Part shown: positions 44,301-52,050 of the stretch, piece by piece | Layout: the number at the start of each line of letters is the position of its first letter | How positions within the stretch are numbered: the stretch's first letter is position 1 | Origin: Agathobacter sp. | Lineage (GTDB): Bacteria; Bacillota; Clostridia; Lachnospirales; Lachnospiraceae | Direction of reading: 5' to 3' | Assembly (NCBI GenBank): GCA_017481285.1 | Contig: JAFUPI010000061.1 | Location: forward strand, 1 to 53,485 | Length of the DNA stretch: 53,485 nt | Notes under the pieces: generated by a model | Told to the model about the DNA's origin: nothing | The model's input: only the letters and a program-made list of their open reading frames with translations | Database searches by the model: none | Translations under genes and position numbers: made by a program

Positions 44301-46166
44301 GATCGTAATAAGGTTGTTCATGTCATAGTCCATGGTTTCATACCATGCACCTACATTAACTGCAATGTTGTATACCTTATTTCTATTGTAGCTGTATTCT
44401 ACGTCTTCTAATGTTGCTTTCTTGGTAGTGTTAAGATCATCTACCTTTGCACCGTTTACTGTATAGTAATAGTAGTAATCGGTATCATCTGTTAAATCTA
44501 ATTCATAGGTATATGCACTCAATGATGCATTGTATGTCATCGCATAAGTTGCTACTTCAGATGTAGCTTCATCTGTCTTTTCAATTACATTTACTACTAC
44601 CTGTGCACTTTCGCCCAGATATCCGATACCTTCTGTTGCAAAAACGGTATTGTCTCTGTAGTTGAATGCAATGTAACCATCTTTACGATGAATTTCGCTA
44701 CTCTTAACAGTAGTCATGTCTTTTACAATGCTTCCACCAGAGAACATAATCTTGCCATATCCTACTTCTGCATCAACTGCACAGAAAAGGTCGCCGCCTT
44801 CTTTGGTATTATTTTCCCATCTAGGACAAGAGTTTACCAAGAAGCCAAGTTTTCTATCATTTTCTCCATCAAATTTTACTGGAACCTTTGCAATATAAGT
44901 TCCATCTTCGGTTTCTTTGAAAGGTACGAAGAATCCACTTTCACTATATCCGTTTGCCCATGAATATACACATTTGCCCGCAGATGGTGTTCCTGCATAT
45001 TCCACGAACATATAGCCACCCTCACTCAAATCAGGTACGTCATTCAAATCGGTATATAAAGTACCATTCATGTAGTAAAGAGTCTGGTCTCCGCCAGATG
45101 TATTTGTATGTTTAATATCTGCAGTCTGCCAAGCCCAATCTCCCTTACTCTTAATAAGGAATCCGATAGATGACGCAGCTTCCTTCACTTCTGCCTTAAG
45201 CCAGTTTTCTCCTTTGAATGTTCCACCGTCCGTCAACGTAACATCTGCACCAGCTCCGCCATCACTCCAAGCATAGATTGCTGATTTATCTACATCCCAA
45301 TCGTCCTGGATGTAGATGGTGTAATCATAGGTAGCAGTACCAGACGCGCCACCGCCTAATAATTCATCAATCTTATCTGGATTATCAATACTGTTATACA
45401 AAACATAATTGTTCATGTCAGCGATAAATTTAATTTCGCTAACGCCAGCTGGAATTGTATAATTAATATCTCCGCCACTATTATTAATACCATCCCAGGT
45501 TCCATTACATGTAACTTTATATGAAATCTCAACAGCACTAGCCGTTTCATCAAAAGTCATATGCTTATAGTAAAATCCATTTCCCAAATGTTCCATTCTT
45601 GGGGTTCCATTGCTAGTATTTGCCCATTCTTCTGTAATTGAACAATTACCAAGTACACTGGCAAAATTACCAGCCATATTAACATAGATTCCAGCCAATT
45701 TATCATCTACTGTCGTATCATCACCGATACTATAGTAAACATAAGACTCATCTGTTAAAACCTTTAACTGCGTTGTACCACTTGGAAGAGTAACTGCAAT
45801 GTTAGAGGTACCACCATTTGCACCAATACTCCAATCCCAACTTCCATTAAACGCAACTTTGAACTCTATAGCTACATCAGATGGAAGTGCATCAAATGTA
45901 ATCAACTTATAATGATATTTCATGCCGAGGCTTTCCATCTTGCCCCCAGCATCTCCTGGAGTCCAGCTTGCTGTTACATTACTGTTGTAATTTTGCAAAT
46001 TTTCAAACGATCCTACGACTGTTGCATAATTTGAACTAGCCGCCTTAAATGTGTCCGCAGGAATATAGATCCCCATCATAGTAAAAAGCATCACTACTAC
46101 AAGCAGCATACTTGTTACTCTTTTGAGCATCTTCTTTCCAAGTTTCTTGAAACTCGTCCCTTTCAT
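38319..46166 (-). CDS. Giant cell-wall-anchored amylase-pullulanase
   Basis: A 2615-residue exoprotein. Signal peptide about 1-42. Two repeated X25-like modules (about 45-145, 170-265) and CBM41-like modules (about 280-370 and 1220-1320) should bind starch. The first GH13 domain has DVVLNHSGYE (about 845), YRVDTVKHV with the nucleophile (about 924), GEYYD (957) and SSHDENG (1022). The second follows a CBM48-like stretch (1425-1520): pullulanase signature FNWGYDP (1633), DVVYNH (1680), FRFDLVG (1747), GEGW (1778), CHDN (1860). Two BIG2 domains (2090-2240), a Cys-bearing duplicated stretch, a Pro/Glu linker (2347-2395), then PDTGD plus a membrane helix and Arg/Lys tail, a sortase signal. It would debranch and cut starch at the cell surface. 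Confidence 0.93.
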   Translation of the reverse strand: MKGTSFKKLGKKMLKRVTSMLLVVVMLFTMMGIYIPADTFKAASSNYATVVGSFENLQNYNSNVTASWTPGDAGGKMESLGMKYHYKLITFDALPSDVAIEFKVAFNGSWDWSIGANGGTSNIAVTLPSGTTQLKVLTDESYVYYSIGDDTTVDDKLAGIYVNMAGNFASVLGNCSITEEWANTSNGTPRMEHLGNGFYYKHMTFDETASAVEISYKVTCNGTWDGINNSGGDINYTIPAGVSEIKFIADMNNYVLYNSIDNPDKIDELLGGGASGTATYDYTIYIQDDWDVDKSAIYAWSDGGAGADVTLTDGGTFKGENWLKAEVKEAASSIGFLIKSKGDWAWQTADIKHTNTSGGDQTLYYMNGTLYTDLNDVPDLSEGGYMFVEYAGTPSAGKCVYSWANGYSESGFFVPFKETEDGTYIAKVPVKFDGENDRKLGFLVNSCPRWENNTKEGGDLFCAVDAEVGYGKIMFSGGSIVKDMTTVKSSEIHRKDGYIAFNYRDNTVFATEGIGYLGESAQVVVNVIEKTDEATSEVATYAMTYNASLSAYTYELDLTDDTDYYYYYTVNGAKVDDLNTTKKATLEDVEYSYNRNKVYNIAVNVGAWYETMDYDMNNLITIEYGPKTAMDSMDGFKLEQVYLDLSELGLGSKVEVSKQYLDAKADERKLQISIGCADTVEPGDYVVKAILVDDCDMEYVGEVTVTVAERVKVEGDFDWDEAVIYFAVTDRFYDGNESNNTVTDDEETTTAYDKDNSLGVHGGDFAGLTQKLDYLEDLGVNTIWITPIVDNIDEAVDGTNNSYAYHGYWAEDFTELNPHLGTEAELETLIEEAHARGMKIMVDVVLNHSGYETQDSEEFQMDTGFVDGGGNKIYEDMFRDEPVEDDDEKMSLSGLPDFETEDPEVRALLIAWQKAWITNYDIDYYRVDTVKHVDDTTWMEFKNEIVKINSRFKLIGEYYDAGCYNDYDQLGTGMMDSILDFHFNDILTSLLTQDFAALEEALQNRNLMLNNTATMGSFLSSHDENGFLYDMMQTKGDWAYELMKVAATYQITAKGQPVIYYGEEIGQTGANNYPAQDNRYDFDWSEVESGDNAMLAHYQKMLNIRAKYSEVFAKGERYSVILPERQSDRNGTLKESGYEVFARSYEGETIYVGTNVWDETQTVRIYVDGAVGSIYTDEYSGNTYTVGSDGSIVVGIPGARTGGTVVLVQTEGASLDIEDTNEVTVVIHYKRTNNDYTDWNAWLWADTAGGARYDFEEDANGDMVTSITVDGRSNTTINFRMRKGDWKENDHDAKDQAIDISDIVSGTVHYYVEQGVWGGTRSLGSDAIIGNKIVSTSYDRINNTFQITTSRPISGNPLTAFEIECTTTNTPITIENVVVNGSTYTLTINKDLTSMSEVLKSYQLTFEGNDYKLVMPNIYSTKEFEDAYTYDGDDLGLTYTDVKSTFKVWAPTAEKVVLNVYTSGTKGTDDKIGSYEMTYGEKGVWTYELTGDWNGKYYTYSVSVNNETNEVCDPYARTTGVNGNRAMILDLDSTDPEGWEEDKDKMPNNGMSYTDAIIYELHVRDLSSDDSSGVSEEYQGKFLGLTETGTTTPGGQSTGLDHIIDLGVTHVHLLPVYDYASVDETKLDEPQFNWGYDPLNYNVPEGSYSTNPYDGASRVSEMKQMVKALHDNNINVIMDVVYNHVYDAGTFGFNQIVPSYFSRTNADGTFSNGSGCGNDTATERSMVHKYVVESILYWHEEYHIDGFRFDLVGLLDTVTINKIVEEVHKLDPDIIFYGEGWTLGTALSKDGYYMATQANANLTPGFAYFSDTLRDNLAGNNTNGQGFIWITGNADTLKYAFAGNSSWCPEPTQTINYASCHDNYTLMDKINEVSNAEYDSYDDAPGEYQVKLNNLSAAYYMFAQGIPFIHAGEEFLRTKLDTDGTVIHNSYNASDYVNTLRWYNLDGTEGNYALYADTVEYYKGLIEFRKNHEALRLTTDAQVSEVLTTYSYDNYLLAYKLDGTKVEGEVADEIVIIYNASDEERGVNIIENLGASTGTWKICVNAEDAGAEVLGTINVNESASWPTVEAHSVLVLVKGETVDTNSVYTLNNNVTITVDETLSIKEGATANLTATVNPADSTLIWTSSHENVATVDADGKVTAVGVGEATITVSTLHGVSATCEVTVGEKDSVSLDKETLTLKEEETATLTATAVPADTQLSWTTSDAKVATVDATGKVTAVGAGTAVITVSTEEGLTASCTVTVKHVLTEVEANAPTCTETGNEAHYVCDACDKLFLDAEGTQETTLTDVTIDALGHDLTKVDAKAPTTEATGNKEYYVCEECGKLFLDAEGKQETTLADVTLGQLQPEDPEEPEDPVDPPVDPEDPEDPEVPPVDPEDPVDPPVDPEEEDVVYVPEEDIQEQVKDEAGKLTDKIANDELEEGVVSEETLEKVQEAIENDEAIITELIIENLKEVEVDEAAKELVESAVELLDEGLSVIAQYLDIKVVLKTEESGEELGTLNKLSEEITLTFEIPEEWKKEGRTFGVVRIHEGQTDVLDVWENEDGTLSFKTDRFSTYALIYTDVEENEDITPTPPVTPDTGDSSMPGVYFLVLLVGFAMAMTGMTVSRRKNVK

Positions 46167-46216
46167 AAAATCCTACCTTCCCGTATCGCTCCTCACGATA
46201 CATTTTCGCATATTTT

Positions 46217-46280
46217 CGTAACAATATTGTATCGTAAAAAATACAAAAAATAAATTGGAATAACTTTACGAAACTTTTCG
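46217..46280 (-). promoter_or_regulatory. Two dyads in the amylopullulanase promoter region
   Basis: CGTAACAATATTGTATCG (46217-46234; 16 of 18 symmetric, overlapping a leftward TACAAT -10) and CGAAACTTTTCG (46269-46280; fully symmetric). Starch operons of Firmicutes are often ruled by LacI-type MalR repressors with sites of this kind, so these are candidate operators. The long leader also has a GTATCG/CGATAC hairpin just before the ribosome site. Confidence 0.45.
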
Positions 46281-46349
46281 ATAGTTTTTGTTCAAAATTC
46301 CCTTTTTTAAAATTTAATTACTTTTCTTAAATTTTTTCAAAAAAAGTTG

Positions 46350-46378
46350 TTGACATTTCCATTCGGACAAGTTATACT
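46350..46378 (+). promoter_or_regulatory. tRNA promoter
   Basis: TTGACA (46350-46355), 17 bp, TATACT (46373-46378), about 30 nt before tRNA-Val. Confidence 0.8.
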
Positions 46379-46408
46379 AATCAAGTCGCTGGCAAGCAGT
46401 GACACCTT

Positions 46409-46481
46409 GGGATCATAGCTCAGCTGGGAGAGCACCTGCCTTACAAGCAGGGGGTCACAGGTTCGAGCCCTGTTGGTCCCA
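46409..46481 (+). tRNA. tRNA-Val (TAC)
   Basis: A 73-nt cloverleaf. Acceptor GGGATCA/TGGTCCC pairs, the anticodon stem CCTGC/GCAGG holds TAC, and the T-arm is CAGGTTCGAGCCCTG. Confidence 0.93.
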
Positions 46482-46497
46482 CTTAACTAAATAATAT

Positions 46498-46571
46498 GGC
46501 GAGATAGCTCAGTTGGCTAGAGCACACGGTTCATACCCGTGGTGTCGAGGGTTCGAATCCCCCTCTCGCTA
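46498..46571 (+). tRNA. tRNA-Met (CAT), elongator type
   Basis: A 74-nt cloverleaf. Acceptor GGCGAGA pairs with TCTCGCT (first pair G-U), the anticodon loop TTCATAC holds CAT, and the T-arm is GAGGGTTCGAATCCCCC. The anticodon stem lacks the three G-C pairs of initiator tRNA. A tRNA-Ile with modified CAT cannot be excluded. Confidence 0.88.
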
Positions 46572-46573
46572 CT

Positions 46574-46601
46574 AACCCATCTGAATAGAATCAGGTGGGT
46601 T
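46574..46601 (+). terminator. tRNA operon terminator
   Basis: AACCCATCTGA pairs with TCAGGTGGGTT; a U-rich tract follows. Confidence 0.75.
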
Positions 46602-46637
46602 TTCTATTTTCCTATTTATTATTTTTGTAAAACTGTG

Positions 46638-46783
46638 TATAATATAAATAGAAAACAACGTATTGTTGCCGGGACTGCATATCGGCATAATAAAAAGGTG
46701 CAGATTCAAATATTCCTCGCTCCCCAGCATGCGGCTTATAAATGGCTGGGATTCTTATATTCGCCCTACATTAAGTATAGGGC
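46638..46783 (+). ncRNA. CptI-like type III antitoxin RNA locus
   Basis: A TATAAT (46638-46643) precedes two degenerate 47-nt tandem repeats (46669-46715 and 46716-46762). Each has a stem (CTGCA/TGCAG in the first, CCCAGC/GCTGGG in the second) and ends in ATTC-N-N-ATATTC. A hairpin GCCCTA/TAGGGC (46763-46783) with a partial U-run follows and should let only some transcripts reach the toxin gene. This is the layout of type III toxin-antitoxin loci, where the toxin cuts the repeat RNA and is bound by it. Confidence 0.7.
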
Positions 46784-46815
46784 ATTCTATTTATTCCGAA
46801 CACTAAGGAGAACCT

Positions 46816-47286
46816 ATGGTCACTGGAAATTTCTATTATTTAAAGGCTTCATATTATGATAAATTCCCTAACTGTAATTTAATCGGAAATAAAAGCAGCG
46901 ATACGGAAGGAAAACATGACTGACCTTGTTTCTATTGTTTTGAAAAAGACGGAATATATTGGATGATTCCAATATCATCACAGATAGAAAAATATGAGAA
47001 GTTATATAACGACAAAATGCACCGGTATAATGGACATTTTGATGGAATTCGTTTTGGATATGTTAACGGTAAAAAAAGAGCTTTTCTCATTCAAAATATG
47101 TGTCCAGTAACTGAAGAGTACATTGATTACGAATATCCTATTGAGAACAATACAAAAGTAGTTAGAATTAATGAATCATTGGCGAAAGAACTACACTCCA
47201 TTGCCAGAAAAGTACTACGGTTTTACTATGATCGCGGAATAAAAATTATTCTCACTGACTTAGACACTATCCTCAGAGCTCTATGA
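46816..47286 (+). pseudogene. CptN/TenpN-like type III toxin gene with in-frame TGA
   Basis: ATG 46816 lies five bases after AAGGAG. The frame reads MVTGNFYYLKASYYDKFPNC through GKHD, then TGA at 46921-46923 (codon 36), then continues PCFYCFEKDGIYWMIPISSQ and IRFGYVNGKKRAFLIQNMCP to 47286. The whole, about 156 codons, matches the CptN endoribonuclease family in order and length. The stop falls where the family has Arg, so a CGA to TGA change is the simplest cause. The second part also has internal ATGs (46963) but would lack the N-terminal strands. It is probably inactive. Confidence 0.8.
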
Positions 47287-47354
47287 TAACACATCCGCGC
47301 GAGCCCAAAAAATATAATCACGATATAATTTTCACAAGAAAGGCAGTTCACTAC

Positions 47355-48200
47355 ATGAAAGATATCAAACTCATCGCCCTCGACTTAGACGGCACTCTTT
47401 TTAATAAGGATGGCATCATCACACCAATGACAAAAGCAGAACTCAATCGTGCGGCTGCTCAAGGTGTAAAAATTGTTATTTCTACTGGCAGACCTTTTAA
47501 TGGTCTTCCTTTTGACCAGATTAAGGATACTGCTATTGAATATGCGCTTACCACAAACGGAGCCTCTATTTACCGCATCGACGGAAAGGAATGTCTCCAC
47601 GAAGATGGCATGGATGCAGAAACCATACAACCAATTTTGGAATGGATATTAGCTAGGGAAATTCATATTGATATTTATACCGATGGGGTTGGATTTACTC
47701 CGATTCGATGTAGAGAAAACATCGGACGTCTGGACGTACCAGAGTCTTTAAGAAACTATATGATTGCCACTCGTACTACTGTTGAAGATTTGATGGGCTA
47801 TGTAAATGACTGTGGCAAAAAGATTCAAAAAATTAATCTGAATTTCTATCCACAGCCAGACGGAACCTTCCTTCACCGCGATGAAACATTACGATTCCTG
47901 AAAGCGAACCCTGATATTGAAGTTGTTTGCGGCGGTTTCAACAACTTTGAGATTAGTAAAGCGGGCGTTACCAAAAAAGAAGGTCTGGCATTCCTCGCCT
48001 CTTATCTTGGCACCGACCTTGAACACACCATGGCAATGGGCGATTCCGAAAATGATTTTTCTATGATAAACGCCGCTGGCATAGGGGTTGCTATGGGAAA
48101 TGCTTCCGATGACATCAAATCAATCGCAGATTATATTACCGCCTCAAACAATGAAGACGGTGTCGGAGCAGCCATACGAAACTTCATCCCTACTCTATAA
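47355..48200 (+). CDS. Cof-type HAD phosphatase
   Basis: About 281 residues from ATG 47355 (MKDIKLIALDLDGTLFNKDG). HAD motif I is DLDGT, motif II VISTGRPFNGLP, motif III lies in GVTKKEGLAFLASYLG, and motif IV is MAMGDSENDFSMI. The large C2-type cap lies between motifs II and III. Such enzymes dephosphorylate sugar phosphates or flavin cofactors. Confidence 0.87.
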   Translation: MKDIKLIALDLDGTLFNKDGIITPMTKAELNRAAAQGVKIVISTGRPFNGLPFDQIKDTAIEYALTTNGASIYRIDGKECLHEDGMDAETIQPILEWILAREIHIDIYTDGVGFTPIRCRENIGRLDVPESLRNYMIATRTTVEDLMGYVNDCGKKIQKINLNFYPQPDGTFLHRDETLRFLKANPDIEVVCGGFNNFEISKAGVTKKEGLAFLASYLGTDLEHTMAMGDSENDFSMINAAGIGVAMGNASDDIKSIADYITASNNEDGVGAAIRNFIPTL

Positions 48201-48208
48201 TATGCATT

Positions 48209-49384
48209 TTATTCTTCCTGGCGAAGAATTTTCACAGATTTTTTCAAAACGCTTATGGTTTTATCCAGTTCCTCCCGCGTGTTGTCGCGACCGAGGGTGA
48301 AACGGATGGTGCCATAGGCATATTCTTTTGGTACTTCTATCGCTTTTATCACATGAGAAAGACTCGTGGAGCCTGCACTGCAGGCAGAACCTGCGGAAGC
48401 AAATATTCCTTCTTCCTCCAGCAAAACCAGCAGTGCCGTTCCCGACACCCCATAAAAAGAAAAATTCGCGTTTCCAGGCAGCCTTTTCTTGCTATGTCCA
48501 TTCAGACGAACCTCCGGTATTTCCTGCATTACCCTTTTTACGAAATAATTTCGCATACCGGTTATTTCCTTAGACCTTTTTTCCATTTCCTTTGTGGCTA
48601 TAGACAATGCTTTCGCCATCCCTACAATACCTGCCACATTCTCAGTTCCTGCTCTTTTTCCACTTTCCTGTCCTCCACCATGAATAAAGGATGGTAGCTT
48701 CACCCCTTCTCTCACATACAAAAAGCCAACCCCTTTAGGGCCATGAAATTTGTGTGCACTCGAGCTTAGCATATCCACGGGCAGACGCTTCACGGAAAGC
48801 GGCACCTGTCCGACTGCCTGCACCGCATCTGTATGAAATGCAATATGATGTTTTCTTGCCAAAGCACCTATCATCTCGACTGGTTGCAGAGTTCCGATTT
48901 CATTATTTCCATACATAATCGAAATCAAGGATATTTTATCCTGCACCCTGCTACTTCTTTCTCCTTCCTGTATCAGTCGCTCCAAATCCTCCACTTTTAC
49001 GATGCCATCTCTATTTACATCCAGATACGATACACGGTATCCCAATTTTTCCAGATGTTCACAGGAATGTAATATCGCATGATGCTCTATTTGGGATGTA
49101 ACCACATGTTTTCCTAGCATTTTTTGCTCGCCCGCCATGCCTTTTACCGCCCAATTATCCGCTTCGCTGCCTCCCGATGTAAAGAAAATTTCATTCGGTT
49201 TTGCATGAATGCTTGCAGAAATAACCTCTCTTGCAAGTTCAATTGCACGTTTCGCCTCTGCCCCTAACTCATATGTGGCGGATGCATTTCCATATTTCTT
49301 GACATAATATGGCTCCATGGCATAGGCGACCTCTGGTAACATATCGGTTGTTGCTGCATGATCCAGATAAATTCGATTGTTCAT
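48209..49384 (-). CDS. Cysteine desulfurase (NifS/IscS-like)
   Basis: About 391 residues from ATG 49384 (MNNRIYLDHAATTDMLPEVA) after AGAGG. The PLP Lys is in LSSSAHKFHGPKGVGFLYVR, PLP-contact residues are in FTSGGSEADNWAV, and the active-site Cys loop is FASAGSACSAGSTSLSH. It supplies sulfur from cysteine. No IscU or thiI is adjacent. It is divergent from the flippase gene. Confidence 0.88.
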   Translation of the reverse strand: MNNRIYLDHAATTDMLPEVAYAMEPYYVKKYGNASATYELGAEAKRAIELAREVISASIHAKPNEIFFTSGGSEADNWAVKGMAGEQKMLGKHVVTSQIEHHAILHSCEHLEKLGYRVSYLDVNRDGIVKVEDLERLIQEGERSSRVQDKISLISIMYGNNEIGTLQPVEMIGALARKHHIAFHTDAVQAVGQVPLSVKRLPVDMLSSSAHKFHGPKGVGFLYVREGVKLPSFIHGGGQESGKRAGTENVAGIVGMAKALSIATKEMEKRSKEITGMRNYFVKRVMQEIPEVRLNGHSKKRLPGNANFSFYGVSGTALLVLLEEEGIFASAGSACSAGSTSLSHVIKAIEVPKEYAYGTIRFTLGRDNTREELDKTISVLKKSVKILRQEE

Positions 49385-49440
49385 ACAATTCACCTCTCCA
49401 CATATACTAATACAAAAGCCCCTTTTCGGAGGTATTCGTT

Positions 49441-50772
49441 ATTCTTTCTCAAATTAAAAAACACCCCTTAATCCTTGGCACCGCATTGCTCACCGGTGCA
49501 GGTATCATAAGCAGAATACTGGGCTTCTTTTATAGAATATTCTTATCACAAACCATTGGTGCCAGCGGACTAGGCTTATATCAACTGATTTTTCCTGTTT
49601 TCACCCTTTGTTTAGCAATATCTGCAAGCGGTATCCAAACCGCCATCTCGCGTTATGTTGCATCGGAAAAAGCCTCTCGCAGATATTTGTTCAGCGGTAT
49701 GATTTTATCCGTGACTCTAGCTGGGCTTTTGGCTATTTTCGTACACACTTTGGCCCCTTGGATTGCTTCTGATATTTTAAAGGAAGCTCGTACCACAGAA
49801 TTACTCCAGCTCATGAGCTATTCTCTGATTCCCGCTGCCATCCACGCCTGTTTCAACGGTTATTACTATGGCAAAAAGAATTCTATCCCACCTGCCCTCT
49901 GCCAAATCATCGAGCAGCTGGCAAGGGTTTTCGGCACTTTATTGATTTATCAGGTCTTACTGGAAGAAGGACGTCCTTTGGAGCCGATTCATGCGGTTTG
50001 GGGCTTAGTCATCAGTGAACTGGCAGGCCTTTTGGTAAATATCACAGCATATCTTATTACAGATACTATCTCGATTGCCCGTACAGCAGCTGGCACAACC
50101 ATAAAAACAGCTTTATGGAACAAGTTCTCGCAACCATTAAAAAACTTGAGTATTATGGCCATTCCTCTGACCTTAAACCACATTTTGATGACCTTAAGTC
50201 ACAGTTTGGAAAATCTATTACTTCCACAACAATTGATGGCATTTGGCTACAGTTCGGACGAAGCACTTGCACACTTTGGAATTTTGACCGGCATGGCGCT
50301 TTCGGTTATATTTTTTCCTTCTGCCATCACCAACTCACTTTCCGTCCTCCTGCTACCACGCATTTCTGAGACCAAATCCAGAGGCGATATGTGTGCTGTT
50401 TTAGACACAATAAAAGGAGCCATGTGCTGTGGTGTAGCATTAGGCTCCTTATGTACCTTCCTTTTCTTATTGTCTGCGGATTGGTTCGGTATCTACATAT
50501 TTGATAACACTCTGGCAGGATTCTATATCCGCACACTAAGTATACTCTGTCCGTTTATGTATACCTCTAGTCTGCTCAGTAGCATTGTAAATGGATTGGG
50601 TTATGCTTCGCTGACACTGGCCTGCAATCTATCTGGATGTTTCGTACGTATCCTTGCCATCTGGTTTCTGGTACCAGTATACGGGATGTATGCGTATATT
50701 ATTTCGATGATTGTCGCGGCTGTTGTAGTGACTGGAGAACTGATGATCGTGGTGAAGAGGAAGTGTGGGTAG
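49441..50772 (+). CDS. SpoVB/MurJ-like lipid flippase, possible ATT start
   Basis: About 443 residues if started at ATT 49441, eight bases after a perfect GGAGG (49428-49432); reading begins ILSQIKKHPLILGTALLTGA. The next usable start is TTG 49486, which has no ribosome site and would cut into the first helix. Twelve or more membrane helices; the family start LLTGAGIISRILGFFYRIFL and ASGIQTAISRYVASEKASRR are clear. It belongs to the MOP superfamily polysaccharide-biosynthesis/SpoVB branch. Confidence 0.8.
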   Translation: MLSQIKKHPLILGTALLTGAGIISRILGFFYRIFLSQTIGASGLGLYQLIFPVFTLCLAISASGIQTAISRYVASEKASRRYLFSGMILSVTLAGLLAIFVHTLAPWIASDILKEARTTELLQLMSYSLIPAAIHACFNGYYYGKKNSIPPALCQIIEQLARVFGTLLIYQVLLEEGRPLEPIHAVWGLVISELAGLLVNITAYLITDTISIARTAAGTTIKTALWNKFSQPLKNLSIMAIPLTLNHILMTLSHSLENLLLPQQLMAFGYSSDEALAHFGILTGMALSVIFFPSAITNSLSVLLLPRISETKSRGDMCAVLDTIKGAMCCGVALGSLCTFLFLLSADWFGIYIFDNTLAGFYIRTLSILCPFMYTSSLLSSIVNGLGYASLTLACNLSGCFVRILAIWFLVPVYGMYAYIISMIVAAVVVTGELMIVVKRKCG

Positions 50773-50871
50773 TCAAGCAAGCTCGACCCACGTCACACCG
50801 TGACTTTCCGTCGCTTTACAAGCGACTCGGCTCTCGCTTTTTGGCTGGCGCCAAACTACAGATAAAAAATA

Positions 50872-50904
50872 GAGCGATATTGCAAGTAAACTTACATATC
50901 GCTC
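50872..50904. terminator. Bidirectional terminator
   Basis: GAGCGATAT pairs with ATATCGCTC, with A6 and T6 runs on either side; shared by the flippase gene and convergent efp. Confidence 0.85.
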
Positions 50905-50923
50905 ATTTTTTATCTTTGCTTGA

Positions 50924-51481
50924 CTATACGCGGCTGAGATATTCTCCAGTACGTGTATCAATTTTAATTACGTTTCCAATTTCAACGAATAATGGAACCA
51001 TAACTTTTGCACCAGTTTCAACGATAGCTGGCTTTGTAGCACCTGTTGCTGTATCGCCTTTGAAGCCTGGTTCTGTATCTGTAATTTCTAATTCTACGAA
51101 CAATGGTGGTTCTACTGCGAAAACGTTACCATTGTGTGAACAGATTTTGCACATTTCGTTTTCTTTTACGAATTTAAGAGCATCACCAACAGATTCCTTT
51201 GTTAAGCTAATCTGGTCATATGTTTCTACGTCCATGAAGTTGTAGAAATCATCATCACCATATAAGTACTGCATATCTTTTCTATCGATACGAGCCTGTG
51301 GGAATTTTTCTGTAGGACGGAAACTTGTTTCTACGATACCGCCACTGATGATATTACGTAATTTTGTTCTAACGAATGCTGCACCTTTACCAGGTTTTAC
51401 ATGCTGGAATTCAATAACCTGACAGATATTTCCATCATATTCGATGGTCATACCATTTCTAAAATCGCCTGCTGTTACCAT
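50924..51481 (-). CDS. efp: Translation elongation factor P
   Basis: A 185-residue EF-P with three beta domains. The N-terminal KOW-like domain reads [20 protein letters not shown] and [17 protein letters not shown]: the loop tip residue is Lys in KPGKGAAF. Then the OB domains ([20 protein letters not shown], and [20 protein letters not shown]). It rescues ribosomes at polyproline stretches, which the giant amylase linker contains only as PP pairs. Confidence 0.95.
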   Translation of the reverse strand: MVTAGDFRNGMTIEYDGNICQVIEFQHVKPGKGAAFVRTKLRNIISGGIVETSFRPTEKFPQARIDRKDMQYLYGDDDFYNFMDVETYDQISLTKESVGDALKFVKENEMCKICSHNGNVFAVEPPLFVELEITDTEPGFKGDTATGATKPAIVETGAKVMVPLFVEIGNVIKIDTRTGEYLSRV

Positions 51482-51598
51482 TTACGATCTTCCTCCTTAA
51501 ATTTTGTGTTTGCACAATTCTTTGACTATTCTACTATAAAACAGCCTATATTTCAACTTGTTTTTCCTTGAAAAGCACGGAAAATACAAGTTTTTTCC

Positions 51599-52036
51599 TT
51601 ATTTTTCTAAGTCAGATATCATATCTACACGCATCTGGTGTCTTCCACCCATGAATTCTGCTTCTAAATATGCTTTTACGATATCTTTTGCAAGTTCACT
51701 GCCTACAATACGTGCACCAAACGCAATGATATTTGCGTTATTGTGTTCTTTGATTAAATGTGCTGTTGCAACATCGGAACAAACTCCTGCACGCACACCT
51801 TTTACTTTGTTTGCTGCGATAGAGATACCTACACCAGTACCACAAATAAGGATACCACAGTCAAAACCTTCTTCTACAACTGCATGTCCCACACGTGCAC
51901 CGATTTCTGGATAGTTGCAGCTGTCATTTGTATCTGTACCAAAGTTTACTACTTCATGTCCTAATTCTTTTACATACTCCATAATTTCAAATTTAAGAGC
52001 TGTAGCTGCGTGATCATTACCAATTGCGATTCTCAT
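51599..52036 (-). CDS. rpiB: Ribose-5-phosphate isomerase B
   Basis: A 145-residue RpiB/LacAB-family isomerase. It begins MRIAIGNDHAATALKFEIME; the catalytic Cys is in GILICGTGVGISIAANKV, and the phosphate-binding end is NIIAFGARIVGSELAKDIVK. It links ribose- and ribulose-5-phosphate. Its C-terminus is short, as in RpiB rather than LacA/B. It lies 14 nt after the YqeG gene. Confidence 0.9.
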   Translation of the reverse strand: MRIAIGNDHAATALKFEIMEYVKELGHEVVNFGTDTNDSCNYPEIGARVGHAVVEEGFDCGILICGTGVGISIAANKVKGVRAGVCSDVATAHLIKEHNNANIIAFGARIVGSELAKDIVKAYLEAEFMGGRHQMRVDMISDLEK

Positions 52037-52050
52037 AATCTATTCTCCTT

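Noticed and set aside
46669-46762. CRISPR-like tandem repeats
   Set aside because: Only two degenerate 47-nt units without spacers; they fit a type III antitoxin RNA. No cas genes are seen in the window.
46539-46859. 106-codon frame starting inside tRNA-Met
   Set aside because: It crosses the tRNA, its terminator and the antitoxin repeats; it is non-coding by context.
46921-46923. TGA as selenocysteine or recoded Trp in the toxin gene
   Set aside because: Neighbouring genes use the standard code, no SECIS-like hairpin is evident just after it, and the family has Arg at this place.
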